Notes: generated by a model from the letters alone, not told the origin. A stretch of 55,492 nucleotides of DNA from Azolla pinnata (GCA_037176905.1 JBBBWG010028434.1:1-55492), one strand, 5' to 3'; counted from the first letter of the stretch, positions 21,483-33,112 are shown. A program made the numbers and translations.

Positions 21483-22039
21483 GAGACATTAGCGAAAGCA
21501 CGCGGATAAGAATATGGTGCAGCAGCGTCGACGGAATTGCTGGGAGAAATACCTGGCCGATGCCCACCATGCGATGCCGATCGGCCCCCTGGAAACCAAT
21601 CTCCAGCTCTTGGACATCCTCCTCGACGACACCAGCGGCGGCGATGCCGCTGCGTGTTGCTCTTGCTCCAGCTTGCCCCTGTTGTTACGCCGCCTATTTT
21701 GCTTCTGTAGTTCGCACCCATCGGCGTGTGGCAAGGATCGAGATGAGCAGCCGATCGGCCACATCGGCGGCGCTAACATAAAACTAGTCATGGATGGCGC
21801 GCCTGCGAAGATCGGATCCTTGCTCAGCCTCAGCCCGGAGATAAGGTCCAAGTATCGGTCGCTATTCGAGCTGAATCATGAGCACATCGACTTCGGGTCG
21901 AAGCGTTTTCGGAAGCCGATGACGAACCCTGCAAGAATGCATGGCACATCTTGTGTCCAATGACCTCCACTCTCTCACCTCATCGATTAAGGCCGATAGA
22001 TCTACTTGGCGTATACGTGTGATTGATTAACGATATGGA

Positions 22040-22205
22040 AAGAAAGAGAGAAAGATGTATTAATGTCTTTGAGGCCAAATTTGGCTCATACGACAAGACG
22101 TACATCAATGAGATGTGTATCCAATCATCCAAAGTACAAAAAAATAAAAACAAGCTAAGAGATACAAGATTGAATGGTCAAACATTAATTCGAAAAAAAA
22201 CTCCG
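22040..22205. repeat. Dispersed repeat, copy 1 (related to 30205-30362)
   Basis: AAAGATGTATTAATGTCTTTGAGGCC, CCAAATTTGGC, GAGATGTGTATCCAAATCATCC-type and CCAAAGTACA blocks match in order the segment at 30205-30362 in copy D. A shorter match (AGAAAGATGTATTAACGTCT) occurs near 54994. This may be a non-autonomous element or its end. Confidence 0.7.
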
Positions 22206-22658
22206 GATGATATATGTCCCATTTAGGCTATGCATCTAGTCCGGCATAAATGGTGATATGTTGGTGGTGGATTTATATTTGTGGTTCAAGACTCAATTGT
22301 CGCAAAAGAGAATGGGGTGAGACGAGGGAGGTAAGGTTTATGGTGTCCCAAACAACGCTAAGAGTCGAGGTAGCTCACGTTCTCTTACTATCTTGATGAC
22401 AATCACACGACAACATGTGACTTTGAAACCATGCATCCGAGGGTGTATTTGGGTGCTCTTTAGGTTTTTGCTTCGGGGATAGAGAGGTCGAGCGGTAAAG
22501 ATATGGCCACATTTATTATTCCCTTCTGTCTCTGGAAAGAATTTGTGATTAAGTGTTAGTGGGAACTACTAGAGGGATTACAACTAGCATCTTATAGTTT
22601 AATGGAGCTGATCGACTTATACGTCAATTGAGATCGTAACCGTATGGCATGACTGAGT

Positions 22659-22659
<1 letters not shown>

Positions 22660-22694
<35 letters not shown>

Positions 22695-22718
22695 AATTCT
22701 GCGACGACGACGACGACG
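22660..22718. repeat. (AAC)n and (GAC)n microsatellites
   Basis: AAC repeats at 22660-22692 are followed by GAC repeats at about 22702-22717, preceding the 3' piece of copy B. The same triplets occur in the linker of copy A. Confidence 0.9.
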
Positions 22719-23327
22719 GGTGCTGCATTAATGGCCGAGATCGCAGCCGAAATGGCGGCCGCAGTCGGGAAGGCCGCCGGGGACGTGGGCGGCGGCCGAG
22801 AGAGGGACATTCGGTGGGTCGTAACTTCGCCTTCCTCTGCCGGAGAATCTGTTGTGATTCCCTTCCCTTTCGCTTTCAAAGCGCTGCAATTGCATTTCGA
22901 CGCGTCTGGGAAACTGATCCCCACCAACAATTTGATCAAGCTGTCCAAGAGATCGACGATATCAGCGCCGGCTGATTGATGCCGTGCCACTGTATAAGCG
23001 GCAGCTGGCTGCATGCCATTCGACGACGAACATAAGCTGAAATAAGCCAGCTGCATGTCATATTGCAGCTGATCCTGGCCCCGCGGAATAAATCCTTTGG
23101 AATCATCCACAAGCTCACCCCGTCTAATTCTCTACAGTTTGTACTCTCTATTATGCAGTACTGCACTGCTGCTGTGGATGCACGTAATTTTTCACCAGAT
23201 GCCGTCATCCTTTTATGTATTGATCACCGTAAATAATTGTTTGAATTGCCAAACCCCACCAATGCAGACAATAAAGGAAATTTGGTTGGAAATTATTTCC
23301 ACATCGAGGGGCCAATTACAAGAAATT

Positions 23328-23427
23328 NNNNNNNNNNNNNNNNNNNNNNNNNNNNNNNNNNNNNNNNNNNNNNNNNNNNNNNNNNNNNNNNNNNNNNNNN
23401 NNNNNNNNNNNNNNNNNNNNNNNNNNN
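23328..23427. other. Assembly gap (100 N)
   Basis: One hundred N, the conventional size for a scaffold join of unknown length. Order and distance between copies A/B and C/D therefore depend on scaffolding. Confidence 1.
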
Positions 23428-25000
23428 TCCTTAAACTGATCCGGATGCTGTATTGATGATTAACAAGGGCTTGACGTGAATGTAAATTACATCCTTAGAC
23501 TCTCCTTAAAAGTTAAACCTAATTAGTGCAATTGCTACGAGGTGTTGGTGAATTTCCTCCACCATTTTGCCGTGACCTAGCTTGTGACAAATTTCTTTTC
23601 TATAGAGCATCAAATCTGCTGTGCAGTTGTCGTGGCATTGCCACAACGTTAACACTCTGTTTGTCACAAATGTTTTTTCAAAGCGTCAAATTTGCCGCAT
23701 ATTGGAGTACACGACATTACTCTAAAATTACCGCTACTTTGTTGTGCAGTTGACGCATCATAGATAGGCTTCCGTCTATCACGCGTTAATGATACTGTAA
23801 CAAAGTAATAATTGAACTCATATACCAATACACCATATCATCTTATAGTTAGATATTCAAATAATATACATTTAAAAATTTAATTATACATCAATCCATG
23901 CATACATACATACATAGTTATAAAATTGTCCAATGAATAATTGACGCATTATATCTCAATCAAGAATTGTTCCAACAATGTGTATTGGCCAATCTATCAC
24001 TCATTACATGATGGGAGGAAAAAAATATTGAGTGAGAACAGGGCTAGATACCCACCACAACTGACTGCAATAATCATTCGATTAATAACTTTGATGGTGG
24101 TGAAATATTATTGAAGTCAATGCACATCAAGGCTCATCGTGATTGCAGCTGGTATGTTGAAGTTTAAGCCTCATCATAAACCTGATCTTAGTTGCTCTCT
24201 TAGAATAAAAGTTTTCCTTAGTCACTTGCTAAATGTACTCAACCATTAATAGACACTCAAATCAAATCAAATGACCAGCTGTTGTGTTGCCTCATTCTTG
24301 TCACTAATTCAATTTCCATTCATTTAGTACGAATTATTGAGATGATGGGTAAATCATGGATTTGAAACATCCAAGGTGTATTCACATTAAAAACTTAGTG
24401 TTTTCTTTACATATGACACAAACAAGACACATGTAAAGAAAACACTAAGTTTTTAATGTGAAAAACCCCTCTTAGTGAGAGGCAAGCCACAAAATCTAAT
24501 CCAAAACTCTTACACTATTAAAGGAGTAATACAAGAATGAAAGTTAGAGTGTAGTTACAAACACTCTAACATAGACAACGTAAAATAAAAACATCAAAAT
24601 AAAGCTTGGAAATCACAAGTAGTGTCGAGGATGGTGATACTTATAATGTCGTCTCCTTGTCACAAGATGAGGAGTAGAAATGTAGCCACAAGACCTCCTC
24701 CATAGAGAGTCCCCAAGAGAGATATGAAAAAAAGCGTGAAGAGGAGAGTGTCTGTAAAAGTGTTATTCACCCTCGAATTTGAGGCCTAAAAATCAAGGAA
24801 AGGGAATGTAGACACTTCGTTGGTGGGGATGGAAGCACACACTAGCCTGCAGCTAGCTGCTACGTAATTGCCTCACGCCTCATGCCACCATGTTCTCGAA
24901 ATCTGATTGTGTTGCAATCATGGTTAAGTCTTTCTTGATCAATCATGGTATAGCAAATGTATAAATCATGATCAGTGTTGAACATTATTGAGTTGGCACC
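23428..25000. other. Intergenic, no gene; holds an inverted repeat
   Basis: AT-rich sequence with no coding resemblance, apart from the hairpin described separately at 24381-24462. Sequence following the hairpin (24460-24600) is related to 30045-30200. Confidence 0.5.
24381..24462. repeat. Perfect inverted repeat, 32-bp arms, 18-bp loop
   Basis: The left arm 24381-24412 and right arm 24431-24462 are exact reverse complements (TTCACATTAAAAACTTAGTG... against ...CACTAAGTTTTTAATGTGAA). They are separated by ATGACACAAACAAGACAC. The transcript would form a long perfect hairpin. It could be a recent foldback or MITE-like element, or the start of a small-RNA hairpin. Confidence 0.97.
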
Positions 25001-25019
25001 ACATGATGCTATGTGTCTA

Positions 25020-26480
25020 TTAGAATATAAATAATCCAATGCACATATGCTAATAATTAATATGACACAGTTCTACTCTCTTAAAATCCAACAGCTCAGG
25101 CTTGTTTATATTGTTCTTGTTATTGACACACAAACTCAGGAGGCTAGAAGTAATCGAAACAAATGAAGAAAAAGATATTGATATGTCAATGTAGATTGAC
25201 GACGTTAAATCTTTTGATAAGGATCAAGGAAGTTATAAGTATTTGTAACACGGGCTAAAGTACAACGATCAACATGGAAGGTGAATTTGTTGCCGTGCAA
25301 AAACTTAGCAACATCATAGATAAGGCCTCAAGCATCCCAGTCAATGGTGGAATAGTTGTATTCCGCTACAAAAAGGCACCGGTTAGCATTCGCTGTAGAA
25401 GACCAGCCGAAACCATTGTGACTTAACGTACCAATACAGACACCTACCAACCTACTATATCATTAAAGCTATTACAAAAGTGTTGTATTAGCATGGATAA
25501 TACACTTTATATATATATATATATATATACTTTTGGAGGTTTAGCCAACACTGTTTCTATGAGATGTACAACACATGGCTACGTTGATTAAGATTAACAA
25601 TATCGTTAGCTACGATTGGGATCAGCTTGTGATTGTCGTAATTACAAGCGCGATCGATCATCATGCATATCCTTACCAACACATTGTCAAACTCACATTC
25701 ATAATTATGATTGTCATTAAAGTAGTTTAGATTGCAATCTAGAAAGGCCAGGTCAACACAACACCAACTTATTTTTATCCTAAATATGATTTGACATCTT
25801 CAGATACTGTTTCACAATAAAGCAGCTTTAGCAGCACTGCAAGAGGTCAAGGCACAATTGGATGAGGTATTCTTTCCCTTTTTCTTTGCCAATATGTTAG
25901 GAGGTCAAGGGACAAGTGAATCGGACCATCGAGCTGCGATTCAGCTGCAAGAGGCGGGTAACAACAGTACTCGATGATAGGCTCGAGTGTCGACACGATC
26001 GTGACTGCAAATCGATGTGGGCAAGTGGTGCATATGATGGAACCATAACAACAGAAGGGAAGCTTCCTGGGCATCGACGAGACCATCGGCCTTTGAATTT
26101 TCGAGGGTCGCAAGTGCATTCCTATTCCATCAGATCTCACATTTCCATGACTAAATTCTGAGGTCTTGATCGACAGTTCCACCTACTTTCTAGTGATGGG
26201 AAGAAGAAATAGGGATCGGGAATGATTGGTAGAAAGTCAAATGCATGGGACCGGCTTGACTCAAGGCCGGAGATGAAAGACCGCCCGTGGCCTTCATAAA
26301 TAGAGCTCCGATCGATGCGAGATCTAGCTAGCACCCCAATATCCGCATGACTCAGCTGCATAGTCTTCTAATAATTTCTGCAATCCGGCCCAAATCATTC
26401 ATCACAAGCTGCACACAATCCACAGCTTTGATCTAATTTATTGCTTACACATTGCTCTAATTGTAGTAGCAATTGATCTA
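25020..26480. repeat. Segmental duplication, unit 1 (upstream part of copy C)
   Basis: Blocks recur in the same order in the unit starting near 28126: ATAAATAATCCA (25026/28126), TTGATAAGGATCAA (25215/28459), GATGTACAACACATGGCTA (25562/28836), AGGTCAAGGG (25903/29136), ATCGATGTGGGCAA (26011/29243) and AGGGATCGGGAATG (26210/29503). Exon-like remnants such as LQEVKAQLDE followed by a GT occur at 25830-25870 but are decayed in unit 2. Confidence 0.8.
26295..26303 (+). promoter_or_regulatory. TATA element of copy C
   Basis: CATAAATAG lies 183 bases before the copy C ATG. It is followed by AGCTCCGATCGATGCGAGATCTAGCTAG, which matches TATAAATATAGCTTCGATCAC...CAAGATCTAACTAG at 29676 upstream of copy D. 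Conservation between the duplicates supports a core promoter. Confidence 0.5.
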
Positions 26481-26485
26481 TCAAA

Positions 26486-28012
26486 ATGGTGGCTAAAAAC
26501 TGCTGGGAGAAGTACCTGGGCAACGCCCACAATGCCATGGCCATGAGCCCTTTCCAAACCAATCTCCAGCTCTTGGATGTGTTGCTCGAGGAAGATTCTC
26601 CGTCGTGCTGCGGCTGCGCTAGAATGATGCGCCGTTGGTGCAGCAAACTGCATGCGTTCTCGCCTGTCGAATCGATCAAACAAGTCATGAACGGCCGGCC
26701 TACCAAAATCACATCGCTGCTTAGCCTGTGCCCCGCGGAGATGAGGACGGAGCATCGATCGTTGTTCGCGCTGAATCATGAGCACATGGACTTCGGGTCG
26801 AGGCGTTATAACCTGCAGAAGGCGGCCAACAGCAAGGCTCAGTCGGCGCCGCCGGAGGATCAGAATCGGAAACAAGGCGAAGATGGCGATGAAGCCAATA
26901 ATGGCGACATCCAGTCGGCGCCGCCGGAGGATCAGAATGATCAGGATTCGAACGAAGCACAAGCTCCGGCCGATATTGCTCAAGCATCGCCCGCTTATTT
27001 CATCAAGCAAAGCCTCCCTGACATCAACACCATCATCTCCACCTCCGACTCGATCTTGGCCTCGATGGGGCTCGCTGGATCTCCGCCCATTTCGACGTCA
27101 AGGATGCGAAGAAGCTCAACTTGAAGCTGACGGGCGTCAAATCCGACAGGGTGGACCAAGATGAGCTATTCAAATTGGTCAAGGACAATGTTGTGCTGAA
27201 ATTGCTAGAGGAGGTGGCGCAGGTGCTTGCTCCCAGGGCTTGGAAGGAAGGGTAAGGATCAGATTTGTGAACATTGGTTAATTAGCGTATGTGATTAATT
27301 AGAGCTGCCAGCACACACTGCGAACGACAAGTTATATATAGTTAAGCATGATACAGTAAGCCTAAACTTCGATTAGTGAACAAAAACCGCCATATTAGCT
27401 ACAAAACATTGACATATGTATAAAAACAGATACTGGTTTAGGGGTCCTAGTGAAACACAATAAACCGAATCAACATCTTGATGTATCATCGAGCATATCA
27501 AGTTTATAGGCGGCGGAAGTAGGAAGTTTAGGGCGGCAGATAACACCATCCTAGACCGTGTTGTCGTTGCTTAAAACATTTTCGAAAATCGAGGCCGCTT
27601 ATGCTTCAGAAAACGTCCATATAAAGGCACTTTCTTTAACGACCAATCTCTCCCTCGATGGCCTCATGATACCGAGGCGCTCCGCCGCAGTTAAAAAACT
27701 AACTCGGGATCATGAATATATATTTATATTGTGCAGCCCAATGTCGAACTTGTGGGTCATCACCGAGATACTGTACCCGCAATGGCAGCCAACGGAGGGC
27801 AGGCCGCGAGCGCGAGCGCAGGCGCCGCCCGAGAAAGGGACCTCAGATTGATCGTCGCTTCCTCTTCCACGGCTCCCGGAGATTCCGGCGTCCCCTTCCC
27901 CTTCGCTTTCAGAGCGCAGCAATTGCATTTCAATGAGCTCGCGAAGCCGAGGCCCACCAGCCTAATTCACCTGTCCGACGCTGCTGCTGCTGCATCCCCC
28001 GACCGCGAATAG
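26486..28012 (+). CDS. Copy C: gasdermin-like family member with two single-base frameshifts
   Basis: Exon 1 is 26486-27251 and exon 2 is 27737-28012, with a GTAAGG...TGCAG intron of 485 bp. The head is MVAKNCWEKYLGNAH (Cys6) and TNLQLLDVL (25-33). It is followed by ITSLLSL (75-81) and FALNHEHMDFGSRRY (94-108), a charged linker with a twice-repeated QSAPPEDQN, and FIKQSLPDINTIIS. The frame then shifts near 27080-27095; FDVKDAKKLNLKLTGV and DRVDQDELFKLV continue in the next frame to the exon end. Exon 2 opens with NLWVITEILYP, shifts again near 27776-27778, and continues with ARERDLRLIV and VPFPFAFRAQQLHF to a stop. Each shift equals loss of one base and sits beside a CCC run. This suggests sequencing or assembly error as much as decay. 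Otherwise all family blocks are present and in order. Confidence 0.6.
26840..26938. repeat. 27-bp direct repeat in copy C linker, spacing 72
   Basis: CAGTCGGCGCCGCCGGAGGA plus TCAGAAT occurs identically at 26840-26866 and 26912-26938 and keeps the reading frame (QSAPPEDQN twice). Confidence 0.95.
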
Positions 28013-28119
28013 TGCCTATGAGTCCTTCTTGCAGATCGATCGATCGATCTCGGTATGGCCAATGTATATGGATCGTGTGAGTACCAGACATCATCTTTGA
28101 GTTGGGCATGACATGTGTA

Positions 28120-29740
28120 ATCGAATATAAATAATCCAGTGTACAACATGTATGGCGCTAACAATTAATATGGAGTAATTAATGCACTCTCCCAAAATTC
28201 AATAGCTCGCAGCTTATAATGCGTATCTTGTGCTCGTTACGGACACACCAACTGCAGATTACCACAGAGCATGGACAACGAGGACATGTGCAACGAGGCT
28301 ATAGACGTGAAATAGCTAGAACTACTCTCTCGTGACGAGGCTAGAAACCAATTTAGAAGCTTGGGGAGAGATATGGCTATTGAGCTCGAAACTAGGAGCA
28401 ATCGCAAGAGATGAAGATAAAGTGATATTTGATTGTGTTAATGACCGATGTTAAATCTCTTGATAAGGATCAACGAAGGTGCAAGTTTATAATATAGGCT
28501 AAAGTACATCTAGGTGAATATTCTACAATATTTTAAGACTACAAGGGAGCTCTTACCCGCGATGTACAAGTGGGCAACATGATGTAGTTTAGTGATTGGT
28601 ATAGATAAGGCCTATGGCCCCCGCTCGATGGTGGAATAGTTATGTTCTGTTGGGGAAAGGCATCGGTTAGTATAAACGACCAGCCGAAACCACCATGGCT
28701 CCGAAAGCTAAGTTCTTACTTGCACCGATTTAGATATCGACCAATATTACCTTAGTACTGTATTACCAAGGATAATACTCTCTCTATATATATATACTTC
28801 GAGGTAGCTGACTAGCCAACAATGTTTCTATGAGATGTACAACACATGGCTAAGTTTAACACTATTGTTAGCTACACTTGGGATCAGCTTGGGATTGATC
28901 ATGCGGATCATTTTACAAACACAACTCACATTCATAATTATGATTGGCATTAAAGTCCTAATTAGATTACAAGATAGGATAATTTACCAGGTTGACGCTT
29001 GACCGACTAATTTATTCTAAGTGATTTGACATCTTTAGATGTCATTTCATTATAAAGAAGCTCTAGCAGTACCGCAAAATGTGAATGCATAGTTGGATGA
29101 AGTATGCTTTTCTTGTTTCTTTGCTAATATGTTTGGAGGTCAAGGGATGATTGTTTCCGACCATCGAGACAGGTAACAATATCTTGAGGAGTACGATGCC
29201 CACTTGAAGGGCGACATGGTCCAATGATCAAATTGCGACAAATCGATGTGGGCAATGGTGCATGATCTGGACCCCATAACAGAAGGAAAACTTCATGGCC
29301 TTGACATGGCCATTGACTTTGAATTGTTAACTCCGGCATCAAACTTTGCCTCTCTTCAGATCTTTCAAAAGTAAGGTTTCATGTCCATTCAGCTAGAGTA
29401 CTTAGCATCTGACTTTCATTTGCATCTCTTCTGATCTAGGTATCATGTCTATTTTCGGCTCTCAGCATCAGAGTTTGGAACTAGTGATGAAAAGAAAGAT
29501 TTAGGGATCGGGAATGGCAGAAAGTCAAGGGATCGTTGATGAGTTAATGCCAAACTCGATGCTTTGGATGGATTTGAGGAGAGCGTGGCATCGGATTAAA
29601 GACCTACCGTGGTCAGCTCAATTGATTGATCTTTGAGTGCCTTGACTGGTCATTGCACGTCTTACTAAATTATGTTATAAATATAGCTTCGATCACTCGT
29701 TGCAAGATCTAACTAGCCAAGCACATTGCGCATAGCCTCA
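28120..29740. repeat. Segmental duplication, unit 2 (upstream part of copy D)
   Basis: Diverged second copy of 25020-26480, with the same block order but shorter and carrying stops in the exon-like remnants (for example in the segment matching LQEVKAQLDE near 29060-29100). It shows that copy D arose by tandem duplication of copy C's unit or the reverse. Confidence 0.8.
29676..29685 (+). promoter_or_regulatory. TATA element of copy D remnant
   Basis: TATAAATATA occurs in the position corresponding to CATAAATAG of copy C, with conserved flanks on the 3' side. Confidence 0.4.
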
Positions 29741-29784
29741 TAAGCTTTGCTCCTTCCTCTCGCCGTTACTGCACTTCAACAAAG

Positions 29785-30770
29785 CTGATAGAGAGCTGAT
29801 GCGGATGTTTGAGGGTATGGAGGTGTTATAATTTGCATCGAATCATGAGCATATCGAGTTCAGGTTGAAGCGCTGTGACTTCTACCACGAGGCTGCGTAC
29901 AGCTACTACTGCTTATAGTATTGTTGCTAGCACTAGTGGATTGGCCACACAAGCTAATATTGTTGGGAAATGAGAGAGACAGAGAGAGAAAGGAAAAAAG
30001 AGAGATTAATTGAGAAAAAAGAGAGACTAATTGAGAAGAGTAAAATGACACAAACAAACAAGACATAAAAGTTTTAAATATAAAAACCCTTGAAAAACTA
30101 CGGGACATAGTATAAAACTCTTTCACTATCAAAGAAAGAATAATACAATAATAAAAGTTAAAGTGTATTCACAAACACTCTAATATAGATAGCATAAAAC
30201 AACTTACCAAGAAAGAAAAAAAAAGAAATATAATTATTGTCTTATCTAAGACCAAATTTGGCCCATGAGACAAGAGATACAATAGTGGGATGTGTACCAA
30301 ATCATCCAAAGTACAGAAAATGAAAAAACAAACAGGAGATACGAGATAATTAATTAGAAGCTCATGCAACATATTGTTATTGTTTCCTCCTATATCGATC
30401 CACAGGAAATTTTCGGTGATTACGGACTCGATACTGTATGCAGAAAGGCTGGAATTTGAGGCGCAAAAATCAGGGAAAGGGAACGCCAGTGGGTTGATGG
30501 GGTTGACTCTAGTGTTGGGCGACTTAGCTAGCGCTGAAGATGGTGGAGGACACGACGACAACACCTAGTACTACGGGATTAGAGCAGGCTGGGTCCACGG
30601 TACTGATGAAGATGGCGACGAACACGACGACGACAGCCAGTACTACGAGATCAGGGGAGATTGGGCTGGCACCGGCCGTCGGTGACAGCGGGGGCAGCAA
30701 CATCGACAGGGACGTGAGATGGATTGCGACGTCCTCTTCCTCGTTCGGATCACAGTATACCAATGTTGCC
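29785..30770 (+). pseudogene. Copy D: decayed gasdermin-like family remnant in two pieces
   Basis: The 5' piece (about 29785-29905) has stops but retains FASNHEHIEFRLKRC, the equivalent of FALNHEHMDFGSRRY in copy C; the head containing NCWEKYL is lost. The 3' piece (about 30540-30755) retains DSGGSNIDRDVRWIATSSSS, then diverges before the PFPFAF motif. Between the pieces lies the same dispersed repeat as in copy B (30205-30362). This is clearly non-functional. Confidence 0.7.
30205..30362. repeat. Dispersed repeat, copy 2 (related to 22040-22205)
   Basis: It shares ACCAAATTTGGCCCATGAGACAAG, GGGATGTGTACCAAATCATCC and AAAGTACAGAAAA-type blocks in order with 22040-22205. It sits at the same relative position inside the broken gene copy. 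The preceding 30045-30200 resembles 24415-24600. Confidence 0.7.
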
Positions 30771-30884
30771 AGTAGGATTTGCATTAATCACTATGTTGTT
30801 TCTCGCCGGTCTTATTCAGTCAGCGTTCTGAAAGAATCATTTGATCAAGTTTCTTGTACTCGTCCACAAAATCTGCACTGGTGA

Positions 30885-33112
30885 TGGACACTCAGCGTGA
30901 ATGGCATCCTACTGCCACTCAGCCCTTGAACAACAAAGAATTACATAATCAAGCTATCTAGGACATGCTCCTGCACAAAGGCATTATCTACCTGGGCAAA
31001 GGCGCTGGGGGATCAGAACCTCACTTGAATAGACGGAAGTAATATTTGATTCTCCTTTGTTATCTCTTTTCTCAAAAGCCTAAACTCTTAGTTTCTTTGT
31101 TTCGTATAGAATTTTCCTGACATAGACTCACCTAACATGATGATTATACATCAATGTAACGATTTAGGCAATACTAAAAGAGAAAAATCCATTTGTTTTT
31201 GGTTTTTGTTAAAATTGATATGAATGGTATACTATAGAAATTTCAGCCAATGACCCGATATTGATCTTTCGCCTGTCTTTCAAAACTCTCCTTATGTTCA
31301 ACCCACAAAACGATAACAATTTATGTGGTTGATGGCTCTCATTCATATGTTATGATGGTGGTCACAAACAAAAAGGAATTCTTAATCAAAGGTACTTTTA
31401 CAGAATGGATTGTGGTTTGGAAAGATTACAACTCTTATTGTTTTTTGCATTGATTTTCACCCCCTCAACCAATTCACCATCCACGACTGCTACACTTTGC
31501 TTTGTGTTCACAACCCTAAACCCTAAACATGCATGCAGAGCAATTTAGGCAAATTTAGTGGAGACTTATCACATGACAAACTACATTTAATGCCACAAAT
31601 CTCTATGTAAGAGTGGACTAGTGGAGGTGGTGTGAATGAATATGTGAGATCAACTGATAACTTGCACGACTATTTCTCCCTTTTGGTGTCTGCCATATTT
31701 AGTGGATATGGTTGTTAAACTTATAGCATTCGGCAGAGAAATTAATCAAGAGCATTGTGTTTTCTTTTGAAATCATTACAAATTTGAAATGCAACGATAT
31801 GGTTGATTAGTTGATATCTCTCATGCAGACAAGCCATTACAAATTTATAACATACAACGTTCTGATGAATCAACTTTTTAACAAGATGAAATTGCCTTTT
31901 CTAGCATTAATATATAACAATGAACAAGGTGCCTTGAGGTGACAAGAAGAATTATGCAGCGTAAGTTACAAGAGATCTTCTGGGTTGAAACACGACCGCA
32001 TAACATGCCCATTTTCTGTATTAAGATAAGATGTGCACGCAAGCTTATTAAGCCAGCTCGAAATATGTAAATTACATATCCAAATAAATTTACTCGAAAT
32101 TGCCATCACTTCAGACAAGACAGGCTTTCTCACTATGCCCGTCTCTCATTAACGAAATCATTAGCTAGAATTATTCATATGCTGAACTTAATTAAAGCTA
32201 AAAAAATTGAACATTCACCTTAAGGGGTGTGTTAGCAGGTTCAGAAATAAATACTTTGCAGTTAGGTACCCATTAGGATTATAATAAGTATTAGAATTCT
32301 AGTAACTATTAACATTTCATTGAAACTATTTAAGATTTTTTAAACTGTTAATATTGTAGTAGCTATTAATATTTCTTACATTCTGATTCTTGTTGAGAGA
32401 AAAATGCTCAAATTATGATGGTTGTTATACGTGGGTATTCATGGGCCGGCCGGAGATCAGAAGTTAAAACTGCAGCAGTTGATGAATATGCAGCAAGAAC
32501 GAATGAGATTATTGTTATAGCCGCCTCCTGATCAAACCATCGGGGCCTGAGGAGGTTTAATGTGGTAATTATAGGAGACTGCGTTAAGGTCGTCATTTAT
32601 GGATCAGAAGCTGCTCTATGAATATAGATCATAGAGCCTTGGAGTTGGGAGTACCTAAATCTCTTTAGAATGTGACCATGCTTGACCTCATGAGCTCGTC
32701 TTGTTACTAATTAGTCATAAATTATCTCCAAAACTGTTCCACATATTTTTAAGGATCCATGCTGCAATTATAATTAACACACGCTTATGGCTTCCTAATT
32801 AGGCACGATGCAGCGGCCTGCAAGGGCAGGTAAAAAAAGATGAATCGATAATGATCAGTCAAAGCGTGAGCAATATGGCGAGCTGGTGAGTAATCAATCA
32901 ATGAAACTAGCTTGTGATGAATATTGGCGCATGAGTAGTACCCATGAATAGACAATCTTGTAAATTGATTGTGTTGTTCTATTGCAGTCCCAGGTTCAAT
33001 ATTATGGAATATTATTATGAAGGCTGGGAATGAAAACGATTAAGAAATCGGCATATTGGCCGGGGTCAATATCGTGCGCGATAATTATGACGTAGACGAA
33101 TTATTGGCGAGG
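30885..33112. other. Intergenic, no gene seen
   Basis: AT-rich, with one telo-box pair (CCCTAAACCCTAAA) at about 31512. Open frames are short and unlike known proteins. Confidence 0.5.

Larger units (their letters stand above)
21514..22979 (+). pseudogene. Copy B of the gasdermin-like family, interrupted
   Basis: The 5' piece (21514-21963) encodes the family head: RRRNCWEKYLADAH, TNLQLLDILL and later IGSLLSLSPEIRS and LFELNHEHIDFGSKRF; it then runs into a stop. The 3' piece (about 22660-22979) encodes GGGRERDIRWVV and PFPFAFKALQLHFD, then a short Lys/Ser tail and stop, preceded by (AAC)n and (GAC)n runs and an in-frame stop upstream. The middle core (QSLPDI, FDxxD, LWVxTEI) is not seen between them. 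Instead there is a repeat (about 22040-22205) also present in copy D. As it stands it is broken. It could express a short 149-residue protein from the 5' piece. Confidence 0.65.
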
